Assembly: GCF_900454495.1 (NCBI RefSeq)
Contig: NZ_UGSI01000001.1
Location: forward strand, 744,001-808,000
Direction: 5' to 3'
DNA length: 64,000 nucleotides
Source of the DNA: Paenibacillus macerans
GTDB lineage: Bacteria > Bacillota > Bacilli > Paenibacillales > Paenibacillaceae
In this document: piece after piece, positions 15,095 through 24,285 of the stretch
Layout: every line of letters starts with the position of its first letter
Position numbering within the stretch: position 1 is the first letter of the stretch
Translations under genes and position numbers: made by a program
Notes under the pieces: generated by a model
The model's database searches: none
The model's input: the letters and a program-made list of their open reading frames with translations, nothing else
Told to the model about the DNA's origin: nothing

Positions 15095-16699
15095 ATGAAG
15101 ACAGGCATGAAATATTTTCTGGCGCTGGTATCGCTGTGCGTAGTGTTGGCCGGATGTGCTCCGAAAGCCAATCCTCCGGCAGCCGAAGGAAATTCCAAGG
15201 GGCAAAATGAAACGTCCGGCCAGGCGGCTGGCGGCTCCGGGACGTTGACCGTCGCTTTTTCCGAAGGGGGCACGACCCTTGATCCGGCGGAAGCCAGCGA
15301 CCTTACGTCCGACACGTTCGTTATCGCCGCTTACGACCAGCTTGTCACCTACGGGGTGAAAAACGTCGACGGGGCGGATGTAGCCGACACCGACAATATT
15401 AAGCCGATGCTGGCCAAGGAATGGGAAGTGTCCGACGATCAATTGACCTATACGTTTAAACTGCAGGAGGGCGTCAAATTCCATAGCGGCAATCCGCTCA
15501 CCGCAAAATCGGTCGTTTATACGTTTGACCGTGTGAAAAATTCCAACTCCGGCAGCTTCCTGTACGGAATGGCGGACATCAAATCGGTAACCGCGCTCGA
15601 CGACTCCACCGTGCAAATGGTGCTGAACAAACCAAATCATATGTTTTTGCAAATCATCGCTTTATACAATTTCTCCATCGTTGACGACGTGGCCATGGAA
15701 GGCAAACCCGCCGACTTTCTGAACACGAACACGGCCGGTTCCGGTCCGTTCCTGCTGGAGAAATGGGATCCGGCCAGCGAAGCGGTGCTGACGGCCAACA
15801 AAGCTTACTGGCAAGGCGCTCCGAAACTGGACAAGGTCACGCTCAAATTCACCAAAGAAGCTTCGAACCGCGTGATGCTGCTCGATAAAGGGGACATCGA
15901 TATGGCCATTGAAATTCCGCCGAAAGATGTGGCCAGCCTGGAAGCCAACAGCGCGTTAGCCGTTAAGTCGAATGCCAGCAACCGGATTTTGTACCTCGCT
16001 CTGAACAACAAAGTCAAGCCTTTCGATAATGTGAAGGTGCGCCAGGCGATGGCTTACGCGGTGCCTTACGATCAGCTGATCAATGATGTTATGCACGGCC
16101 AGGCGAAAATCATGAAAAGCTCCGTGGCCAGCAATACGCCGGGATTCACCGACAAAGGTTACGGTTACGAGCACAGTCTGGAAAAAGCGAAGCAACTCTT
16201 GGCAGAGGCTGGTTATCCGGACGGATTCACATTTGACCTGACGCTGGGCTCGGGCTTCCAGGACTGGGAAGACGACGCGGTGCTCATTCAAGCGGAACTG
16301 GCTAAAATCGGCGTAACGATGAACATCAACAAAGTGGCGCGCGCGCAATTTCTGGAAATGCAAAAACAGAAAAACCTGACCGCCTACATTTCGAAATGGA
16401 CGTCTTTCGTCAACGATCCTTCCTATCACCTCGGTTTTCTGATGTACAGCAAAGGATCGTCCAACTACCATAACTACAGCAATGCCGAAGTGGACAAGTT
16501 GTGGGAGCAGGCCAACCTGGAGCCGGACCTGGACAAACGCAACGAACTGTACGCTAAAGCGCAGGAAATCATTACGACTGAATCGCCATGGCTCTACTTA
16601 TACGAATACAACCGCATCGTGGGCATGAACAGCAAAGTGAGCGGCTATGTGTATTACCCGGATGAAGTCATTCGCTTCTATCCGTTGTCGAAGAACTGA
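15095..16699 (+). CDS. dppA: Extracellular peptide-binding lipoprotein of ABC transporter (SBP family 5)
   Basis: A 534-residue family-5 solute-binding protein. A lipoprotein signal peptide is clear: positive MKTGMK, a hydrophobic core, and lipobox LAGC with Cys21, so it should be anchored outside the membrane. Downstream a Gly/Ser/Asn-rich tether leads to LTVAFSEGGTTLDPAEASD and the family pattern YTFKLQEGVKFHSGNPLTAKSVVYTFDRV. Such proteins bind di- to oligopeptides, opines or related compounds and give the transporter its specificity. GTG 15092 and ATG 15095 are adjacent start options; ATG is used with GGGGAG upstream. Its position in the middle of the permease genes is usual. Confidence 0.93.
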   Translation: MKTGMKYFLALVSLCVVLAGCAPKANPPAAEGNSKGQNETSGQAAGGSGTLTVAFSEGGTTLDPAEASDLTSDTFVIAAYDQLVTYGVKNVDGADVADTDNIKPMLAKEWEVSDDQLTYTFKLQEGVKFHSGNPLTAKSVVYTFDRVKNSNSGSFLYGMADIKSVTALDDSTVQMVLNKPNHMFLQIIALYNFSIVDDVAMEGKPADFLNTNTAGSGPFLLEKWDPASEAVLTANKAYWQGAPKLDKVTLKFTKEASNRVMLLDKGDIDMAIEIPPKDVASLEANSALAVKSNASNRILYLALNNKVKPFDNVKVRQAMAYAVPYDQLINDVMHGQAKIMKSSVASNTPGFTDKGYGYEHSLEKAKQLLAEAGYPDGFTFDLTLGSGFQDWEDDAVLIQAELAKIGVTMNINKVARAQFLEMQKQKNLTAYISKWTSFVNDPSYHLGFLMYSKGSSNYHNYSNAEVDKLWEQANLEPDLDKRNELYAKAQEIITTESPWLYLYEYNRIVGMNSKVSGYVYYPDEVIRFYPLSKN

Positions 16700-16728
16700 T
16701 TTATACGGAGAAAAAGGAGTGACGCCTT

Positions 16729-18000
16729 GTGACAGACTGGAAAACGAAAGTGCTGGAGGAAATCGACGCGCGGCAGGACGAGCTGCTTGAGCTTTGCTCG
16801 AAACTGATCCAGTTTCCGACGGAAAATCCGCCCGGCGACTCGCGTGAAATCAGCGCTTTTATCATTGACTACTTGCACCGGGCGGGAATATCGACGGACA
16901 TTCACGCGGCGACGGAACAGATGCTGAACCTGGTGTCGAAATACAAACCGGCTTCGAGCAACGGCCGGAAAAAATTGATCTTTTGCGGGCATACCGATGT
17001 GGTGCCCGCAGGAGATCTGGATCGTTGGGACTTCGATCCGTTCAGCGGGGAAATTCGCGACGGCTACATGCTGGGGCGCGGCGCTTCGGACATGAAAGGC
17101 GGACTGGCCGGCCTTATTTTTGCCACCGCGCTGCTGGCCAAGCTGGGCGTGCCGCTGCAAGGCGATCTGTCGCTGCTCATTGTCCCGGACGAAGAAACGG
17201 GCGGCCATCTCGGCGTGCCGTGGGTTTTGGAACGCGGCTTGATCGCAGGCACCGCGGCGGTGATCGCCGAGCCTTCGGGGCCGCTGAATCCGACGATCGG
17301 ACAGAAAGGAAGCTGCTGGTTCGAGTTCACCGTGGAAGGGACGCCGGGCCACGGCAGCCTGTCGCCGATCGTCGGCGAGAGCGCGATCGTCAAAGCGGCC
17401 AAAGGCATCGAGGCGCTGCAGCGGCTGTGGGATATCGAGCCTAAAATACCGGACGAAGTGAAGGAAATCATCGAGATTTCCAAGGAGTACGCGAAAGAGC
17501 GGGAAGGTCAGGGCCTGGCTTATCAAGTTTTTGATCATGTTACGGTCAATATCGGAACGATTCAAGGCGGCACCAAGGTCAATGTTGTAGCCGACCGCTG
17601 CACCGTGCAGGTCGACTCCCGCGTGCCGTTTGGCGTGGATTACCGCGAGGTGATGGAACGGGCTCATTCGCTGCTCCTTGGCGCGGGGATCGAAACGGAA
17701 ATTAAACCGTTTGGTTTTCAAGGCAACGCCAACTGGACGCCGCCGGAGGAGCCGGTCGTCCGCCATCTGGTGGACAGCATTTCCGAGGTCAGCGGCGAGG
17801 AGGCTTACGGCGTATTGCAATGGGCTTCCAGCGACGCCCGCTATTTCCGCACCCATCAAATCCCGGTGCTGCAGTACGGTCCGGCAGAGCTGTCCACGAT
17901 CCACAATTTCAATGAGAAGGCCCCGGTTTGGCAAATCATCCAATGCGCGAAAGTGTACGCGCTCACGGCCCTGAAATATTTGGGAGTCGATGAGGAATAG
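16729..18000 (+). CDS. M20 family metallopeptidase (ArgE/DapE/carboxypeptidase-like)
   Basis: A 423-residue zinc-dependent amidohydrolase or peptidase of the M20 family. The active-site signature is intact: CGHTDVVPAGD (His, Asp), GRGASDMKGG (bridging Asp), VPDEETGG (catalytic Glu and metal Glu), IAEPSG, and the C-terminal HNFNEKAP (His). A dimerisation domain lies between about residues 195 and 310. Family enzymes deacylate N-acyl amino acids or release a C-terminal residue from short peptides. It starts with GTG behind AAAAAGGAGTGA, 29 bases after dppA, inside the transporter operon, so it very likely acts on the imported substrate. ArgE and DapE themselves are biosynthetic and less likely in this setting. 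Confidence 0.88.
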   Translation: MTDWKTKVLEEIDARQDELLELCSKLIQFPTENPPGDSREISAFIIDYLHRAGISTDIHAATEQMLNLVSKYKPASSNGRKKLIFCGHTDVVPAGDLDRWDFDPFSGEIRDGYMLGRGASDMKGGLAGLIFATALLAKLGVPLQGDLSLLIVPDEETGGHLGVPWVLERGLIAGTAAVIAEPSGPLNPTIGQKGSCWFEFTVEGTPGHGSLSPIVGESAIVKAAKGIEALQRLWDIEPKIPDEVKEIIEISKEYAKEREGQGLAYQVFDHVTVNIGTIQGGTKVNVVADRCTVQVDSRVPFGVDYREVMERAHSLLLGAGIETEIKPFGFQGNANWTPPEEPVVRHLVDSISEVSGEEAYGVLQWASSDARYFRTHQIPVLQYGPAELSTIHNFNEKAPVWQIIQCAKVYALTALKYLGVDEE

Positions 18001-18078
18001 CAGGAAATAACGTGAAATAGCAGGACGGCGAACTTGAAGAGTTATCATTGAAGTTTTTTGGCAAAGGAGGGGACCAGG

Positions 18079-19056
18079 ATGGCCAATTTGCTGGAGATCT
18101 CCGGCCTCCGCACGGAGTTTACGACGCCGGGAGGCGTCATCAAGGCGGTGGATGGCGTCAGCTTTACGGTGCGCAAAGGGGAAACGCTCGGGATCGTCGG
18201 CGAATCGGGATGCGGGAAGAGCATCACCTCGCTGTCGATCATGCAGCTCCTACCGAAGCGGGTAGGCCGCGTCGCGGCGGGGGAAATCCGCTTCGAGGGC
18301 AAAAACCTGCTGACCGCTTCGCGCAGGGAAATGCGCCAAATTCGCGGCAATCGCATTGCGATGATTTTCCAGGAGCCGATGACGTCCCTGAATCCGGTAT
18401 TCAAAGTCGGCAAGCAAGTATCCGAAGCCGCGCGCTATCATTTGAAAATCGGCAAACAGGAAGCGCGTAGGCGGGTGGTGGAGATGCTGGCCAAAGTCGG
18501 GATTCCCCGTCCCGAAAAAATATTCGACCAATATCCGCACCAGTTGTCCGGCGGCATGCGGCAGCGGGTGATGATCGCCATGGCGATGGTGTGCAACCCG
18601 AGCCTGCTGATCGCGGATGAGCCGACCACAGCCCTCGACGTGACGATTCAGGCGCAGATCCTCGATTTGATGCGCGATTTGCAGAGCAAAGAAGGAACAT
18701 CGATCATGATGATCACCCACGACCTTGGGGTCGTGGCGGAAATGTGCGATCGCGTCGTCATTATGTATGCCGGGCAGGTCGTGGAAGAGACGGACGTCAA
18801 GACGCTGTTCCGGGAGCCGAGGCATCCTTATACCCGCGGCCTGCTGGCTTCGCTGCCGCAGCTGGCGGGGGACGCCGACCGGCTGAAGTCGATTCCGGGG
18901 CAGGTTCCGAGCCCGCTGGAAATGCCTTCGGGCTGCCGCTTCGCGCCCCGCTGTCCGATGCGTGAGGAACGCTGCCAACAGGCGGAGCCGGAGCTTAAGG
19001 AAGTCGCTCCAGGCCATCTGTGCCGGTGTCTGCTTGAACAGGAGGCTAGCTTATGA
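18079..19056 (+). CDS. dppD: Peptide ABC transporter ATP-binding protein (DppD type)
   Basis: A 325-residue ATPase subunit with Walker A GESGCGKS, signature [15 protein letters not shown], Walker [13 protein letters not shown] and the H-loop MITHDLG. The C-terminal extension has the OppD/DppD pattern [14 protein letters not shown] with a cysteine cluster. ATG 18079 is used because AAAGGAGG lies eight bases before it. The stop overlaps the dppF start by four bases. Confidence 0.94.
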   Translation: MANLLEISGLRTEFTTPGGVIKAVDGVSFTVRKGETLGIVGESGCGKSITSLSIMQLLPKRVGRVAAGEIRFEGKNLLTASRREMRQIRGNRIAMIFQEPMTSLNPVFKVGKQVSEAARYHLKIGKQEARRRVVEMLAKVGIPRPEKIFDQYPHQLSGGMRQRVMIAMAMVCNPSLLIADEPTTALDVTIQAQILDLMRDLQSKEGTSIMMITHDLGVVAEMCDRVVIMYAGQVVEETDVKTLFREPRHPYTRGLLASLPQLAGDADRLKSIPGQVPSPLEMPSGCRFAPRCPMREERCQQAEPELKEVAPGHLCRCLLEQEASL

Positions 19057-20015
19057 GTACCCTGCTTGAAGTGCGGAACTTGAAAAAGCATTACCCGATC
19101 CGCAAAGGACTGCTGTCCAAGCAAGTCGGCTCGGTGAAAGCGGTCGACGGAGTCACGATGTCGGTGCAGCGGGGGGAAACGCTCGCCGTTGTCGGCGAGT
19201 CCGGCTGCGGCAAATCGACGACGGGGCGGGCGATTTTGCGCCTGATCGAGCCGACGGACGGCGAAATCCGGTTTGACGGCACCGACGTGCGGGCGCTGAA
19301 CCCGGAGCAGTTGCGGCAGATGCGCACGCAGATGCAGATGGTGTTCCAGGATCCTTACGCTTCGTTGGATCCGCGCTGGACCGTGCGGCAAACGCTGGAG
19401 GAGCCGCTCCGCACGCACAGTCCCGGCAGCGCCAGCGAGCTGAAGGACCGGGTGGCCGAACTGATGGGGGTCGTCGGGCTGTCGCCTTATCACGCTGACC
19501 GTTACCCGCACGAGTTTTCCGGCGGCCAGCGGCAGCGGATCGGCATCGCCCGGGCCCTGGCGCTGAACCCGAAGTTTATCGTCTGCGACGAGCCGGTATC
19601 CGCGCTGGACGTGTCGATTCAGGCGCAGGTGCTGAATCTGATGCAGGACTTGCAGGACCGGTTTGGTTTGACCTATCTGTTCATATCCCACGACCTGTCC
19701 GTGGTGAAGTTTATCAGCGACCGTGTCGCGGTGATGTATTTGGGTAAAGTAGTCGAGCTGGCGCCGACGGCGGAGCTGTTTGCGGCCCCGCTGCACCCGT
19801 ATACCAAGGCGCTAATGTCCGCCGTGCCCGTGCCGAACCCGGAGCAGCGTCCGGAAAGAATCGTTCTTACCGGCGATGTTCCGAATCCGGAGCATCCGCC
19901 GAGCGGCTGCGCATTCCATACGCGCTGCCCGCTAGCGACCGATCTCTGCCGCAAGGAGCCCCCCGCGTTAAGGGATGTGTCTTCCGGCCGGCAGGCCGCT
20001 TGCCATCTTGTGTAA
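19053..20015 (+). CDS. dppF: Peptide ABC transporter ATP-binding protein (DppF type)
   Basis: Second ATPase of the importer, 320 residues: Walker [19 protein letters not shown] after the Q-loop (typical of DppF/OppF), signature [17 protein letters not shown], Walker [13 protein letters not shown], and the C-terminal [15 protein letters not shown] motif. ATGA overlap with dppD implies coupled translation and equal amounts of the two ATPases. It ends the transporter operon, 77 bases before a strong terminator. Confidence 0.94.
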   Translation: MSTLLEVRNLKKHYPIRKGLLSKQVGSVKAVDGVTMSVQRGETLAVVGESGCGKSTTGRAILRLIEPTDGEIRFDGTDVRALNPEQLRQMRTQMQMVFQDPYASLDPRWTVRQTLEEPLRTHSPGSASELKDRVAELMGVVGLSPYHADRYPHEFSGGQRQRIGIARALALNPKFIVCDEPVSALDVSIQAQVLNLMQDLQDRFGLTYLFISHDLSVVKFISDRVAVMYLGKVVELAPTAELFAAPLHPYTKALMSAVPVPNPEQRPERIVLTGDVPNPEHPPSGCAFHTRCPLATDLCRKEPPALRDVSSGRQAACHLV

Positions 20016-20092
20016 CTGATTCGGAGATGAACATATACAATAGTAGAGAAGCGGAATAGGCATACGCCTGTAGGATGTTGCTTAAATGTTTG

Positions 20093-20124
20093 AACCGCCG
20101 GTTTTTTGTACCGGCGGTTTTTTT
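20093..20124 (+). terminator. Intrinsic terminator of the pucR/dpp operon
   Basis: AACCGCCGG (20093–20101) pairs perfectly with CCGGCGGTT (20111–20119) over a nine-base loop, followed by a run of seven T from 20118. It lies 77 bases after the dppF stop. Confidence 0.9.
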
Positions 20125-20508
20125 AGATTAAAGACTTATAACTCAACTTTCGCAGCAAAAAATCGGCAGACACGCCTTGATGTAGCTGGGTAAAGCAGCA
20201 ATCCATTGGCCGGAGGAAGCGTCAACGATGCAGAGGCGTCACGATCCGGCGGGGTCAGCGTACCTACCTTTTGCTCCGTAGCCGTTTCGAGCCGTGTCAC
20301 AAATTGCCGCCAGGCGAGGGGCCGTCTAAAGGGACTGTCTAAAGCGTTCGTGTCTTGGTGTCCCTGCCTGCTGCTGCCTTAGCACGATTATTCCCTTCGT
20401 TCAGGAGCAGGGAGCAGGGGGAGGGCTAGAGCAAAGGTTCCAAAAAAGAGAGAAGAAAAAACAAAAAAGCTGAGGAAAAAATGAGGTGGTTCAGGTGAGA
20501 TTTACGGC

Positions 20509-20537
20509 TTGATAAGAGAACGTATGTTTGCTATAAT
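20509..20537 (+). promoter_or_regulatory. Strong sigma-A promoter of the transposase-like gene
   Basis: TTGATA (20509–20514), a 17-base spacer and a perfect TATAAT (20532–20537), some 50 bases before the start codon. This is one of the best promoters in the window by consensus. Confidence 0.8.
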
Positions 20538-20548
20538 GAAATAAATGG

Positions 20549-20566
20549 AATATATGTACGTATATT
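20549..20566. promoter_or_regulatory. Operator-like near-palindrome downstream of the -10 element
   Basis: AATATATGTACGTATATT is an almost perfect palindrome centred on GTAC, placed in the untranslated leader about a dozen bases after the TATAAT. A repressor binding here would block transcription start. No regulator can be assigned. Confidence 0.4.
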
Positions 20567-20588
20567 CTTGATTCGGGGGCGAGCGGAT

Positions 20589-21503
20589 ATGGAAGTCAAT
20601 GCGGGAACGGAACTTCAATCATTCAGCAGCCGTTTTAACAGCGAGCAGGACTGCATGGAAGCGCTAATCGCGATGAAGTGGCCAAACGGCTTTGTCTGCC
20701 CGCGCTGCGCTCACACCCGGTGCAGCTATCTGACCTCCCGGCATATCCCTTTGTTCGAGTGCGGAAAGTGCAAGCATCAAACATCGCCTTTGGTCGGCAC
20801 GATTTTTGAAGGAACGCATCTCCCTCTGGTGAAGTGGTTTCAGGCCCTGGATTTATTCCTGCTTGAGGGCGGCATCTCGGCGCTGCGGCTGAGCAAGGTG
20901 ATCCGGGTCGCCTACAAAACAGCCTGGTCGATGCTGCACAAAATACGCCATGCCGTGGGGGAGTTCGATGCCCGGGAGCTGCTCTCCGGAGACGTGAAGG
21001 TGAACAGCGATCAGTATGGGCGTAATCCGTCCCGGTGTCAGCTTTCGCATCCGTACGCCTCGGCGGTCGTGGCCGGCTGCACGGTCACGGAGTCGGGCGA
21101 GCCGGAACAGGTCAAAATCCGCCTGGTACCGCATAAGCGGGGAGGCGAAAAAAGGGCAAACCGTCACGATCTAACCGCGTTCATCAATGGGCATGTGGAT
21201 GTCCGTACATCGGCGGTACAGTTGTTCCCTCAGGCCTTTCGGCTGTATGCGCCCTTGCGGAAAGTGGTGAGAGAGGCATGGGAATCGCTGAAGAGTACGT
21301 ATGGAGCCCTGGGACTGAAGCATCTGCAGGCGTACCTGAACGAGTACACCGTACGCCGTCGGCTGCGCCTGCAAGGAGGACTGCCCGGAGCGGAAGAAAC
21401 GATGCGGCAGAAGTTGCTGCGCATGTGTGTGGCGATTCCGGCGATCCCATACCGCCGGCTGATCGCGCGCCAACCGAACCAGTCCCTTGCGGCTGCGGCC
21501 TGA
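20589..21503 (+). CDS. IS1595-like zinc-ribbon transposase homologue with altered catalytic site
   Basis: A 304-residue protein with an N-terminal zinc ribbon (CPRC … CGKC, about residues 37–65), the helical region of IS1595 transposases (LVKWFQALDLFLLEGGISALRLSKVI, YKTAWSMLHKIR) and a degenerate integrase-like domain. Where active members read VEVDETYIGG this one reads VKVNSDQYGR, so the first catalytic Asp is Asn. The TDG segment carrying the second Asp reads VRTSAVQLFP, and the HTN…E region is not recognisable. It is nevertheless full length without frameshifts. ATG 20589 sits behind GGGGGCGAG. It is either a dead transposase or one kept for another DNA-binding job. Confidence 0.75.
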   Translation: MEVNAGTELQSFSSRFNSEQDCMEALIAMKWPNGFVCPRCAHTRCSYLTSRHIPLFECGKCKHQTSPLVGTIFEGTHLPLVKWFQALDLFLLEGGISALRLSKVIRVAYKTAWSMLHKIRHAVGEFDARELLSGDVKVNSDQYGRNPSRCQLSHPYASAVVAGCTVTESGEPEQVKIRLVPHKRGGEKRANRHDLTAFINGHVDVRTSAVQLFPQAFRLYAPLRKVVREAWESLKSTYGALGLKHLQAYLNEYTVRRRLRLQGGLPGAEETMRQKLLRMCVAIPAIPYRRLIARQPNQSLAAAA

Positions 21504-21867
21504 TCGAGACGCTGGAACGGTGGGGGGAGCTTGATGCAGATCAACTTAATGGGTCCTTGATCTCCTGTCCGGTCTGTTTTACCTACCCTAAACCTGATTC
21601 CTTCTCCTAAGCCCGTCTAAATTATCTCGAACCTATCTGCTTCTTCACTAATATTTTTTTCTCCCGAGCTTGTCTGTTTCTCTGCTACCTGATCAAACGG
21701 GATAATCATGCAAAGTCTCCGGACATCGAGTGTCGATCTGCCTCACCCCCCTCCACTCCCCTGTCCTCAGACCCATGCCAAAAGCATGAATACAGCCCCG
21801 GAATTGCAAGCATATTTCTCACATTGAAACAATAGTGACAACGTTCGGGTTGTTGTTAAAAAAAAGT

Positions 21868-21891
21868 CGAGATTCATCTCGATGCGAGATG
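21868..21891. promoter_or_regulatory. Operator-like palindrome 1 upstream of sucC
   Basis: CGAGATTCATCTCG (21868–21881) is itself a palindrome, and its right half CATCTC (21875–21880) pairs again with GAGATG (21886–21891). Overlapping half-sites of the CATCTC/GAGATG type recur at 21962–21982. The layout resembles sites of MarR-like dimers, but no regulator is assigned. Confidence 0.45.
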
Positions 21892-21961
21892 TGTGTTCCG
21901 ACAAAAATCAGCTTTTTTATCGGATAGACAGTTAAAAATGATGAAATGTGTCTAGTAATGA

Positions 21962-21982
21962 TTCATCTCAACTTGAGATGAA
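21962..21982. promoter_or_regulatory. Operator-like palindrome 2 upstream of sucC
   Basis: TTCATCTC (21962–21969) and GAGATGAA (21975–21982) form perfect 8-base arms around AACTT. It shares its arms with the site at 21868–21891, about 90 bases upstream, and lies 150 bases before the sucC start. Confidence 0.5.
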
Positions 21983-22131
21983 AACGATATAAAAAAGTTG
22001 TGTATAAATGATGAACTTTTTAAGGAAAGCGTTTTAAAAAAGTGGTACAATAATCTGGGTTTCAGCTGATGTTTCCATGATGAGGGCTTTTTAACCTCTA
22101 ATACCGCCTGTTGATAGGAGGATTTTTACGC

Positions 22132-23292
22132 ATGAATATCCATGAATATCAAGGAAAAGAAGTCCTGAAGCAGTACGGCGTTGCCGTTCCTGAAGGACGG
22201 GTGGCATTTACGGTCGATGAAGCCGTTGAAGCGGCGAAAGCGCTGGGGACTCCTGTAGTCGTTGTCAAAGCGCAGATCCACGCCGGGGGCCGGGGAAAAG
22301 CCGGCGGCGTCAAAGTCGCGAAAAATTTGGACGAAGTCAAAAGCTATGCGCAGGAGCTTCTCGGCAAAGTGCTGGTCACGCATCAGACGGGACCTGAAGG
22401 CAAGGAGGTTAAGCGACTCCTGATCGAGCAGGGCTGCGATATCAAGAAGGAATACTATGTCGGCGTTGTCGTCGACCGCGGCACGGGACGCGTTACGATG
22501 ATGGCTTCCGAGGAAGGCGGCACGGAAATCGAAGAAGTGGCCGCGGCTACGCCGGAGAAAATTTTTAAAGAAGTGATCGATCCGGCAGTCGGACTTACGC
22601 CGTTTCAGGCGCGCCGTTTGGCTTTTGCGATTAACATTCCAAGCGAGCTTGTCGGAAAAGCCGCGCAGTTTATGCTGGCTTTGTACAATGCGTTTATTGA
22701 CAAAGATTGCTCCATTGCGGAAATCAACCCGTTGGTTGTGACCGGTGACGGCAATGTGCTGGCACTCGACGCCAAGCTGAATTTTGATTCGAACGCTTTG
22801 TTCCGTCACAAGGACATTTTGGAGCTGCGCGATTTGGAAGAAGAGAACGAAAAGGAGATCGAAGCCTCCAAATTCGACCTTAGTTATATCGCCCTCGATG
22901 GGAACATCGGCTGCATGGTTAACGGGGCCGGCCTGGCGATGGCAACGATGGACATCATTAAATATTATGGCGGCGACCCGGCCAACTTCCTGGATGTAGG
23001 GGGCGGTGCGACGGCCGAGAAAGTCACGGAGGCGTTTAAAATCATTTTGTCCGACGCCAAGGTGAAGGGTATTTTCGTCAATATTTTTGGCGGCATCATG
23101 AAATGCGACGTCATTGCTTCCGGCATTGTTGAAGCGGCAAAGCAGGTCGGTCTGGACCGTCCGCTCGTCGTACGGCTGGAAGGCACGAACGTAGCTCTTG
23201 GAAAACAGATTTTGGCCGATTCGGGGCTGGCGATCGTATCCGCAGACTCCATGGCTGACGGCGCGCAAAAGATCGTTTCGCTTGTATCCTAA
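22132..23292 (+). CDS. sucC: Succinyl-CoA synthetase (ADP-forming) beta subunit
   Basis: TCA-cycle enzyme subunit that binds nucleotide and succinate and, with SucD, interconverts succinyl-CoA and succinate with synthesis of ATP or GTP. The 386 residues begin [17 protein letters not shown] (ATP-grasp domain), include [22 protein letters not shown] and the C-terminal ligase domain with [18 protein letters not shown] and [15 protein letters not shown] 22132 has ATAGGAGG nine bases upstream; an in-frame TTG at 22111 has none. In B. subtilis it follows ylqH directly, so the comM and catabolic region upstream is extra. Confidence 0.97.
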   Translation: MNIHEYQGKEVLKQYGVAVPEGRVAFTVDEAVEAAKALGTPVVVVKAQIHAGGRGKAGGVKVAKNLDEVKSYAQELLGKVLVTHQTGPEGKEVKRLLIEQGCDIKKEYYVGVVVDRGTGRVTMMASEEGGTEIEEVAAATPEKIFKEVIDPAVGLTPFQARRLAFAINIPSELVGKAAQFMLALYNAFIDKDCSIAEINPLVVTGDGNVLALDAKLNFDSNALFRHKDILELRDLEEENEKEIEASKFDLSYIALDGNIGCMVNGAGLAMATMDIIKYYGGDPANFLDVGGGATAEKVTEAFKIILSDAKVKGIFVNIFGGIMKCDVIASGIVEAAKQVGLDRPLVVRLEGTNVALGKQILADSGLAIVSADSMADGAQKIVSLVS

Positions 23293-23325
23293 GTTTTACC
23301 TATCCATGAAGGGGAGGCTCGAAAT

Positions 23326-24255
23326 ATGAGTATTTTGGTCGATAAAAATACAAAGGTCATCACCCAGGGGATTACAGGCAAAACCGCCCTGTTTCACGCC
23401 AAAGGCGCCCTGGATTACGGCACCCAAATGGTGGGGGGGACTTCGCCGGGCAAAGGGGGAAGCCAGGTTGACATTGCCCTGGAAAACGGGAGCACGGTCA
23501 GCCTGCCCGTTTTCAACACGGTGAAGGAAGCGAAAGCCGCTACCGGTGCGACCGCCAGCGTGATTTACGTGCCGCCGGCGGCGGCGGCCGATTCCATTCT
23601 CGAAGCCGTAGAAGCGGAAATGGAGCTCGTCATCTGCATTACGGAAGGGATTCCGGTGCTCGATATGGTTAAAGTCAAACGTTATATGGAAGGAAAAAAG
23701 ACCGTGCTGATCGGTCCGAACTGCCCTGGCGTAATCACACCGGGGGAATGTAAAATCGGCATTATGCCGGGATACATTCATCTTCCCGGTCATGTCGGCG
23801 TCGTCTCCCGCAGCGGTACGCTGACGTACGAAGCCGTGCATCAGCTTACGACCCGCGGCATCGGGCAATCCTCGGCCGTCGGCATCGGCGGCGACCCGGT
23901 AAAGGGATCGGAGTTTATCGATATTTTACGCCGGTTTAATGAAGACGAGAATACGCATGCCGTTATCATGATCGGGGAAATCGGCGGCACGGCGGAAGAG
24001 GAAGCGGCCGAATGGATCAAGGAAAACATGACGAAACCTGTCGTCGGTTTCATCGGCGGGGTTACGGCGCCTCCGGGAAAACGGATGGGTCATGCCGGCG
24101 CGATCATTTCCGGCGGGAAAGGCACGGCGAAGGAAAAAATCGCCAAGCTTGAGGCCTGCGGCATCAAAGTTGCGCCGACGCCTTCGGAAATGGGCGCTAC
24201 GCTCGTCAGCGTGCTCGAAGAACGCGGTCTGCTCGACCTCTGCACGACACATTGA
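23326..24255 (+). CDS. sucD: Succinyl-CoA synthetase alpha subunit
   Basis: CoA-binding subunit that carries the phosphohistidine. In the 309 residues I see the N-terminal CoA-binding Rossmann fold ([22 protein letters not shown]), [19 protein letters not shown], and the phosphorylation region [16 protein letters not shown] with the active His. The start ATG follows GAAGGGGAGG. It is 33 bases from sucC and forms an operon with it, closed by the terminator at 24469–24514. Confidence 0.97.
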   Translation: MSILVDKNTKVITQGITGKTALFHAKGALDYGTQMVGGTSPGKGGSQVDIALENGSTVSLPVFNTVKEAKAATGATASVIYVPPAAAADSILEAVEAEMELVICITEGIPVLDMVKVKRYMEGKKTVLIGPNCPGVITPGECKIGIMPGYIHLPGHVGVVSRSGTLTYEAVHQLTTRGIGQSSAVGIGGDPVKGSEFIDILRRFNEDENTHAVIMIGEIGGTAEEEAAEWIKENMTKPVVGFIGGVTAPPGKRMGHAGAIISGGKGTAKEKIAKLEACGIKVAPTPSEMGATLVSVLEERGLLDLCTTH

Positions 24256-24285
24256 TTTTTATTTGGTATAATATGCTAAAGTGCG

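Larger units (their letters stand above)
20016..20588. other. Intergenic region between dppF and the transposase-like gene
   Basis: Holds the dppF terminator (20093–20124), the left end of the IS1595-like element (20339–20411), a purine-rich stretch (20400–20490), and the promoter and operator-like palindrome of the transposase-like gene (20509–20566). The part from 20125 to 20338 shows nothing I can name. Confidence 0.55.
20339..21715 (+). mobile_element. IS1595-family-like insertion sequence, probably immobile
   Basis: The left end has CTAAAGCG, GTGTCTTGGTGTC and TTAGCACGATTATTCC (20379–20394); the right end has GGGATAATCATGCAAAG (21699–21715), an imperfect inverted copy of the latter. Between them lies one transposase-like gene with its own promoter. 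The right end lacks the outer CTAAAGCG segment, so exact termini are unsure. No flanking target duplication was recognised, consistent with an old insertion. A short relative lies at 10781–11042. Confidence 0.65.
21504..22131. other. Intergenic region: IS right end and sucC regulatory region
   Basis: No gene is seen in these 628 bases. The first 210 bases are the 3' tail and right inverted repeat of the IS-like element. A pyrimidine-rich stretch follows. From 21868 there are two palindromic operator-like sites before sucC, and TACAAT at 22046–22051 could be the -10 of its promoter, without a convincing -35. Confidence 0.55.

Noticed and set aside
24267..24272. TATAAT just after sucD as a promoter
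   Set aside because: A -35 at the proper distance would fall in the last sucD codons and does not match well, and the only downstream gene before the terminator is the non-coding repeat.
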